A DNA stretch of 64,000 nucleotides from NCBI RefSeq assembly GCF_029360585.1, contig NZ_JAQZSJ010000018.1, positions 1-64,000 on the forward strand, written 5' to 3'. This document shows, piece after piece, positions 58,712 through 64,000 of the stretch (the first letter of the stretch is position 1; every line of letters begins with the position of its first letter). The notes under the pieces were generated by a model. That model saw nothing but the letters and a program-made list of their open reading frames with translations. It was not told where the DNA came from and made no database searches. The stretch is from Cohnella caldifontis (lineage in GTDB: Bacteria; Bacillota; Bacilli; Paenibacillales; Paenibacillaceae). A program made the position numbers and the translations under genes.

Positions 58712-59587
58712 CTATTCCTTCAACATTCGGGTTGCTCTGGTCGTAATCGCGGTGAAGAACATGATGATGACGAAAATGCCGTAGGCGATCGCGCCGCCGT
58801 AGCTGTAATCGAACGCTTTAAAGGCCGTCTCGTACAAGTACATGATCATCGTCCGCCCCGAGTTGCCGGGACCGTCGCCCAGCATGAGCGGCGCGTCGAA
58901 CAGCTGCAAGCCCCCGATGACCGAGGTGATCAAGGTGAACAGGAAGACCGGCCGGAGCAAAGGCAGCGTGATGCGCAGCGCCACTTGTTTCTTCGTCGCC
59001 CCGTCGACCTGGGCCGCTTCGAACACCTCCGTCGGTATCGACTGCATGCCGGCGATGAACACGATCAGATTGAACCCGAAGTATTGCCAGCAGATGACGG
59101 ATGCCGCGATGATCCTCGACCACCATGGACTGTTGAACCAGTGGACCGGATCCTGGATCAGGCCGGCGTTCATCAGCAGCTTGTTGATGGTGCCGGTCTG
59201 CCAATCGAACATCAAGGCGAACATGACGCCCAGCGTGATCGGCGTGATGATATGGGGGAAGTAAAAGACCGCCCGGAAAAAGTGTTTGCCGCGGATGAAC
59301 TTTTCGTTCAGGATGAGCGCCAGCAGCAAAGCGAGAATGAGCTGCGGCACGATGGAAAAAATCCAAATGATCAGCGTGTTGCCGATCGTCTGATAGAAGA
59401 ACGTATCGTGCAGCAGCCTTTCGTAATTCGCCAGGCCGACGAACACGGGATCCGTGAACCCGTCCCACTTGGTAAAACTCAAATAGAGCGTATACAAAAT
59501 CGGCACCAGTCCCATTACCGTATAAGCGATAAAAAACGGGGAAATGAACAGGTATCCGTATGCCGACTTGTTTACCTTCGTTTTCAT
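58712..59587 (-). CDS. Sugar ABC transporter permease (MalF class)
   Basis: This 291-residue permease opens the transporter operon. It has six hydrophobic segments and an EAA loop (MQSIPTEVFEAAQVDGATKKQVAL), with YGYLFISPFFIAYTVMGLVP at the N-terminus. GGAGGAAGGCC lies upstream of the ATG. A ~180-base leader separates it from a strong promoter at 59773-59801, and that leader holds a ROK-type operator and a cre-like site, so expression should respond both to the locus regulator and to carbon catabolite repression. Confidence 0.93.
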   Translation of the reverse strand: MKTKVNKSAYGYLFISPFFIAYTVMGLVPILYTLYLSFTKWDGFTDPVFVGLANYERLLHDTFFYQTIGNTLIIWIFSIVPQLILALLLALILNEKFIRGKHFFRAVFYFPHIITPITLGVMFALMFDWQTGTINKLLMNAGLIQDPVHWFNSPWWSRIIAASVICWQYFGFNLIVFIAGMQSIPTEVFEAAQVDGATKKQVALRITLPLLRPVFLFTLITSVIGGLQLFDAPLMLGDGPGNSGRTMIMYLYETAFKAFDYSYGGAIAYGIFVIIMFFTAITTRATRMLKE

Positions 59588-59631
59588 GGCCTTCCTCCCT
59601 TTCCGTAGCGCGATGCCGATCAGCCGTTTGC

Positions 59632-59646
59632 TTGAAGCGTTTTCAA
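59632..59646 (-). promoter_or_regulatory. cre-like site in the transporter leader
   Basis: On the minus strand TTGAAAACGCTTCAA matches the CcpA consensus TGWNANCGNNWNCA at 13 of 14 positions, differing from the strong form TGAAAACGCTTTCA by one missing T. It lies ~120 bases after the promoter, where bound CcpA could act as a roadblock. Confidence 0.45.
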
Positions 59647-59720
59647 TCCGTTTTCAAAAAGTTCGGCCTGGTCCGGAACGATTTTCGGTTCGGCATGCAG
59701 CCGCTTGAAAAACCTTTAAT

Positions 59721-59743
59721 CTTATTAAACATAATTTAATAAG
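59721..59743. promoter_or_regulatory. Predicted ROK-regulator operator
   Basis: CTTATTAAA-N5-TTTAATAAG is a perfect 9-bp dyad with a 5-base centre, in the style of NagC/XylR-type ROK operators (TTATT...AATAA). It sits about 23-45 bases after the predicted transcription start of the transporter operon, next to the gene for a ROK repressor. Confidence 0.65.
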
Positions 59744-59772
59744 TGACCACGGACCAGCCGATTCATATCCGT

Positions 59773-59801
59773 ATTATAGGCTCGACGGTGCAAAATGTCT
59801 A
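59773..59801 (-). promoter_or_regulatory. Promoter of the transporter operon
   Basis: TAGACA (59801-59796), a 17-base spacer and TATAAT (59778-59773) on the minus strand form a near-consensus vegetative promoter between the ROK gene and the permease gene. Confidence 0.7.
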
Positions 59802-59862
59802 GTGAAAACCGTTCCGAAAACGGATCTTTTTTATTCATGTGTAATAACTGGAACGGCGAAAA

Positions 59863-61080
59863 TCAGGAGGCTCCCGCCAAGAACCTCTCCAATCCGAGAA
59901 TCCCCGCGCCGATGACGCCCGCCTGGCTTTTCAGGACGGAGCTTTGAAGCAGGCTGTCTTTGTGGAAGCTCGAAAAACACCGGGGCAAAGCGACTTCCTT
60001 CAGTTGGTCGAAATACGGCGGATACTCGTTGACGAGGCAGCCGCCGATCACGATGGACTCGGGCGTGATCATGTTGATGATGTTGGCCAAGGCGATCCCG
60101 ACGTATCTCGCGGATTCCCGGAGAAGGTTCACGGCGAGTTCGTCCCGGCGGTTGGCCGCGCGGATGATGGCCTCCAGATCCACGGAGTCCTCCCGTTCGA
60201 AATACATCGGCGCCAGCTCGCTGCCGGTCCCCCTGCGGATTTCCTCTCCCGCGCGCCGAACGACGGCCATCCCGGACGCGACGGCCTCCAGGCAGCCGTA
60301 GTTCCCGCAATTGCACTTGGGTCCGTCGAGCTCGATCGTGCCGTGGCCGATTTCCCCCGCGCCGTACGGAAATCCTTGGTAAATTTTGCGGCCGAACACG
60401 ATTCCGCTGCCGATCCCGATATCCGCGTCCACGTAGACGATGTTGCTCATCCCGCGCCCGGCGCCGTACCAAAGCTCGGACAGCGCCATCACGTTGGCGT
60501 CCTTCTCGATCCTCACCGTCATGCCGAAACGCTCCTCCAGCAGATCCCGGATCGGAACGGAAGCCAGACCCGGAAGGTTCGGAGGCGACAGGATGACGCC
60601 TTTGTTCGGATCGAGCGGACCCGGGGAAGCGAGGCCGATGCCGACGAACTTCTCCCTGGGCAGCTTGGAAAGGTCGATGATGGACTGGACGGCTTGCAGG
60701 ATCGAGGCGATGAGGGCGCCGCGGTCCGCCGCGTCCGCGAGCTTGGTTTCTTCCTGCACGACCGGCGCGCCCCGGAAATTGATGACGGCCGCCTTGACGG
60801 AGAAAGCGCTGAGATGAACGCCCACGGTATACACGCCGCTCGGATTGATGTCGAGCAGGATCGGTTTCCGGCCCCCGCTCGAAATGTCGAAGCCGGCTTC
60901 CATGATCAAGCCTTCCCGGATCAGTTCGTCTACGATGTTGTTGATCGCCGTGAAGGATAAGTGGGTGCGCGCGGCGATCTCCGCCTTCGTGATCGGCCCC
61001 TGGTTCCGGATGAACTCGAGGATGACGTTGCGGTTCATGTTTTTGACGTGCCGGATGTTTTTGCCCTTGATATCAATCAC
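59863..61080 (-). CDS. ROK family transcriptional repressor (NagC/XylR type)
   Basis: This 405-residue regulator has an N-terminal winged helix (GPITKAEIAARTHLSFTAINNIVDEL) and a ROK sugar-binding domain with CNCGNYGCLEAVASG, the intact zinc motif, plus DADIGIGSGIVFG and EIGHGTIELDG. It should bind an inverted repeat such as that at 59721 and release it on binding a monosaccharide or its phosphate. The GTG at 61080 is preferred (GGAG 8 bases upstream); an ATG at 61086 is nearer the site. It overlaps the FGGY kinase stop by 8 bases. Confidence 0.92.
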   Translation of the reverse strand: MIDIKGKNIRHVKNMNRNVILEFIRNQGPITKAEIAARTHLSFTAINNIVDELIREGLIMEAGFDISSGGRKPILLDINPSGVYTVGVHLSAFSVKAAVINFRGAPVVQEETKLADAADRGALIASILQAVQSIIDLSKLPREKFVGIGLASPGPLDPNKGVILSPPNLPGLASVPIRDLLEERFGMTVRIEKDANVMALSELWYGAGRGMSNIVYVDADIGIGSGIVFGRKIYQGFPYGAGEIGHGTIELDGPKCNCGNYGCLEAVASGMAVVRRAGEEIRRGTGSELAPMYFEREDSVDLEAIIRAANRRDELAVNLLRESARYVGIALANIINMITPESIVIGGCLVNEYPPYFDQLKEVALPRCFSSFHKDSLLQSSVLKSQAGVIGAGILGLERFLAGAS

Positions 61081-62455
61081 TGCCATCACTCCTGCGCAGG
61101 TTCATCTTCTTGGCGCCCGCCCGGCCGAAATCCGGATACGCCCCGCAGCCGACGCCGGCGGACAAAGCCGCCCCGCAGGCCGCTTCCTCCGGAAACGCCG
61201 GGACCTCCAGCGGATACCCGAAGCTCCGTTCCAGCCTCCGGCATAACGCGCGGTTGCGGCGAACCCCGTTCCCGGACGCCACGATCGTGTCCAGCCATTC
61301 CTTGACCTTCGCCGGGAACGCGTCGTAATACCGGCGCAGCTCCGCGATCATGCCTTCCAGGAATCCGTGGACCAAATGCCGCGGCGTGAAATTCGCGGGG
61401 CCAATGTTTTCGATCGCCCCGAGCGCGCGGGGGTCCGCACGCGTCCCGAAGAAACGCGTGCGGACCGTCAGTTCGGTCCCGTCCGCCGGCGGCTCCTCGG
61501 CCAATCTATTCATGATTTCGTAAAGCTCCGCCTGTTCGGCACCTGCGAACAATGCGCCCGTTTCCCGGAAAAACCGCTCCAGGAGCGCATAGGACTTCCC
61601 TCCGCTCAACGAAGCGCCGACCAGCAAGTATCCGCCGCCGGGAAAAGGACGCGTATCGATTTCTTCCCATTGTCCATACTCTTCCGTATAGGCGGAAATC
61701 TGGGAGCCCGTCCCGACGTTCACGAGAAGCGACTTGCGGATATCGCCGACCGAGCCCAGGAAGCTGGCTTGGTTATCGCCGATCGCGCAAGCGACCGGAA
61801 TCCCGTCCCTCGTGGCGCCGATCACCGCGCCCGAACGGACCGGCTCCGGCAGCAGCGCGGGATCGATGCCCGCTTTCGCCAGCGCCTCCGCGTCGAACGC
61901 CAGCGCGTCCAGCCGGTACAAGCCCAAGCTCGCCGCGTTCGTCGGATCCGTCGCCGGTTTCGATCGTCCCGCCAGCCGGGCGGCGACGAAATCCGGGATC
62001 GTGCAGAACGAAGCCGCTTCGGCCGGAACGGTGCCCGTGGCGACGTGGTAATAGTGGGTCGCCATGCCATAACCGGTCGCCACGGAATAGCCGGTCAGTC
62101 GGCGAAGCCGCTCGACGTAGGAGACATCGCCGTCGGCAAGGAGGTCCCCGCGCTGGTCCTGCCAAGTATACAGCGGAGACACCGGAATTCCCCGTTCGTC
62201 CACATACACGATGCCGTGCATTTGCCCCGTGACGCCGATTCCCCCGATATCCGGCTCGCCTTCGCGGAGTTCCCGGGCGACGTCTTCGACCGTGCGCAGA
62301 ATGGCGGCCGCGTCCTGGATGAATTCCCAATCGCGGGGGGATTCCAAGCCCGACCGGTTCGGTCTCGAAACCGTTCTCGCGACTTGCCCTGTCTCGGCAT
62401 CCATGAGCACGCCGCAGACGGACGTCGTTCCGATGTCCAGCCCGATGAGTTTCAA
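61073..62455 (-). CDS. FGGY family kinase, sedoheptulokinase/xylulokinase-like (second)
   Basis: This 460-residue kinase starts KLIGLDIGTTSVCGVLMD, has GVTGQMHGIVYVDERG with the ketose-recognising MHG and SPLYTWQDQRGD as in the sedoheptulokinase-like branch, and CAIGDNQASFLGSVGD plus LVNVGTGSQISAY. It follows a cupin D-lyxose/D-mannose isomerase by ~70 bases. Since that isomerase makes D-xylulose or D-fructose, phosphorylation of a ketose is the natural role; the exact sugar is inferred. The start is a TTG behind GGTGGGAG. Confidence 0.88.
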   Translation of the reverse strand: MKLIGLDIGTTSVCGVLMDAETGQVARTVSRPNRSGLESPRDWEFIQDAAAILRTVEDVARELREGEPDIGGIGVTGQMHGIVYVDERGIPVSPLYTWQDQRGDLLADGDVSYVERLRRLTGYSVATGYGMATHYYHVATGTVPAEAASFCTIPDFVAARLAGRSKPATDPTNAASLGLYRLDALAFDAEALAKAGIDPALLPEPVRSGAVIGATRDGIPVACAIGDNQASFLGSVGDIRKSLLVNVGTGSQISAYTEEYGQWEEIDTRPFPGGGYLLVGASLSGGKSYALLERFFRETGALFAGAEQAELYEIMNRLAEEPPADGTELTVRTRFFGTRADPRALGAIENIGPANFTPRHLVHGFLEGMIAELRRYYDAFPAKVKEWLDTIVASGNGVRRNRALCRRLERSFGYPLEVPAFPEEAACGAALSAGVGCGAYPDFGRAGAKKMNLRRSDGSD

Positions 62456-62528
62456 CCCGCTCCCACCCTTCCGTGCTTTTTTCCTGATTGTGCCTGTCAC
62501 CGCTTACAGGGAACGGATGCGAGGGCGA

Positions 62529-63152
<624 letters not shown>

Positions 63153-63230
63153 TCAACATGGCTCGCGTCCGTATGGATCCGACTTTGAAGCTCAGCCCCC
63201 TTCAGAAGGAACCGGAAACACGCATGCTTC

Positions 63231-63292
63231 TTGACAAGTCGAGCAGGTTCCGTATACATTTGTATACAAATTCCACACGCATACAATTGTAT
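63231..63292 (+). promoter_or_regulatory. Promoter with two overlapping palindromic operators
   Basis: TTGACA (63231-63236), 16 bases, TATACA (63253-63258) form a strong promoter. ATTTGTATACAAAT (63258-63271) is a perfect 14-bp palindrome starting in the -10, and ATACAATTGTAT (63281-63292) is a perfect 12-bp palindrome further down. GTATACA half-sites recur four times. This looks like a repressor-controlled promoter for the small gene and the nitroreductase. Confidence 0.65.
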
Positions 63293-63313
63293 ACGTTGAG
63301 GAGGAAGCATGGA

Positions 63314-63676
63314 ATGAGAGAGGAAACCCCCGGACACGGAGGGCATCGCGGACGGCATGGCGGGTATCGCGAGCGCCGCGGCCATGGGGAACATCGGGAG
63401 AAAGGCGCCCAGACGTTTCGCCGGGGCCGGGCGATCGCTTTCCTGGAGCGGCTGCAAGTCAAACGCTCCGCCTTGATTCGGCAGCTGAACCAACCGGAAT
63501 ACGAATCGATCAGGCCCGTCATCAGCGGCGAACTGAAAGCGGTCGACTCGATCATCCAAGAGTTCGCGCACGTATTCGAGCTTGTAGAAGCCCCCATGGG
63601 GAACGAGGAAAAAAGAGACGGAGAGGGTGCGAAAGATGGCGATTGGGGAAACGATCCGAAACCGAAGAACGATTAA
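63314..63676 (+). CDS. Small His/Gly/Arg-rich protein of unknown function
   Basis: This 120-residue protein has a His-, Gly- and Arg-rich first third (HGGHRGRHGGYRERRGHGEH), then a helical core FRRGRAIAFLERLQVKRSAL and ISGELKAVDSIIQEFAHVFEL. The core looks like a short coiled dimer and could suit a MarR/PadR-like accessory or metal-responsive role, but I do not recognise the family. The ATG at 63314 is 9 bases from GGAGG; a nearer ATG at 63309 meets a stop after two codons. It overlaps the nitroreductase gene by 41 bases, so the pair is co-expressed. Confidence 0.7.
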   Translation: MREETPGHGGHRGRHGGYRERRGHGEHREKGAQTFRRGRAIAFLERLQVKRSALIRQLNQPEYESIRPVISGELKAVDSIIQEFAHVFELVEAPMGNEEKRDGEGAKDGDWGNDPKPKND

Positions 63677-64000
63677 GGCGTTCAAGCCCGATCCGATTCC
63701 GGAGGCGGAATGGACGGCCTGGCTGGAGGCGGCAAGCCATGCCCCGAACCATCGCATGACCGAGCCTTGGGAAGTGTTGGTCGTCGGACCGAACGCGAGG
63801 GCGGAGTTGAACCATAAAACGGACTTCGGCCAGGCGCCGCTCGTGCTGGCGATTCTATCCAAACCCGCTCCTACCCCGCTCGACCGCGACGAGAATCTGA
63901 TGGCCTCCGCCTGTTTCGCGCAAAACTTCCAACTCGCGGCCCACGAAGCGGGCGCCGGCGTGTTCTGGTCGTCGATCGGCGCTTCGCCCCGGAATCGCGC
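63636..64000 (+). CDS. Nitroreductase family protein (partial, runs off the window)
   Basis: The 121 visible residues are the N-terminus of an FMN-dependent nitroreductase: ETIRNRRTIKAFKPDPIPE, the FMN-phosphate-binding RRTIKAF loop, then ASHAPNHRMTEPWEVLVV (the SxxPN-like FMN site) and SACFAQNFQLAAHEAGAGVFW. The ATG at 63636 has GGAGAGGG 8-9 bases upstream and lies inside the preceding gene in another frame. Family members reduce quinones, nitro compounds or flavins. Its control probably lies in the palindromic promoter at 63231. Confidence 0.9.
   Translation, partial: MAIGETIRNRRTIKAFKPDPIPEAEWTAWLEAASHAPNHRMTEPWEVLVVGPNARAELNHKTDFGQAPLVLAILSKPAPTPLDRDENLMASACFAQNFQLAAHEAGAGVFWSSIGASPRNR

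Overview
The window reads as a GC-rich chromosome segment from a spore-forming Paenibacillaceae bacterium (Cohnella/Paenibacillus type). The reasons are a GerA/GerB/GerC germination operon with its CLC_0170-type small gene, a YesM/YesN two-component pair, a PadR plus DUF1048 plus ABC module, frequent GTG/TTG starts behind strong AGGAGG-type sites, and tandem intergenic repeats. No tRNA, rRNA, CRISPR array or intact insertion sequence was seen.

Layout. (1) 1-1256, minus: PadR regulator, two tandem DUF1048 proteins and the start of an ABC ATPase, behind a near-consensus promoter with overlapping dyads. (2) 1257-2964: decayed DNA with a glycosidase fragment, a dispersed repeat, and a GH2 beta-galactosidase pseudogene broken by stops and frameshifts. 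(3) 2965-5721: orphan PAS-histidine kinase, and a membrane/zinc-ribbon protein with a QNVM/QNGM repeat. (4) 5807-15289, minus: a complete rhamnoside-utilisation locus (YesM/YesN, lipoprotein binding protein, two permeases, GH78 rhamnosidase). The same 22-bp-spaced A-tract motif lies at the same distance from both of its promoters. (5) 15582-22207: split chromate transporter, formylglycine-generating enzyme, DoxX, small zinc ribbon, twelve 51-bp repeats, AraC regulator and the Cys-type sulfatase that the enzyme would mature. (6) 22418-26515: germination operon. (7) 26630-27723: DinB protein and a truncated kinase. (8) 27912-63074: about 35 kb entirely on the minus strand, a glycan-utilisation locus. 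(9) 63314-64000: small unknown gene and a partial nitroreductase behind a palindrome-covered promoter.

The large locus starts with a D-lyxose/D-mannose isomerase, an FGGY kinase, a ROK repressor and an ABC importer. A racemase-family protein, a second FGGY kinase and a GatY/KbaY aldolase follow. Next come a debranching-type glycosidase, a double metallo-beta-lactamase-fold protein, GH38 alpha-mannosidase and GH2 beta-mannosidase. A class II aldolase with a four-carbon-acid kinase, two SIS proteins, a ROK kinase, GH4, a BadF/GlcNAc-type kinase and GH36 come after those. A two-FAD-fold oxidoreductase, GH20 hexosaminidase and an unrecognised (alpha/alpha)6-type enzyme end it. GH38, GH2 and GH20 together match the alpha-mannose, beta-mannose and GlcNAc steps of N-glycan or mannan-type glycan breakdown; the kinases, isomerases and aldolases would take the sugars into central metabolism.

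The most interesting observations are the predicted YesN operator pair, the ROK operator/promoter/cre arrangement at 59632-59801, the multi-domain proteins at 31893 and 49861, the embedded tetronate-type module, and three ~50-bp-period intergenic repeat arrays, two of which appear related.
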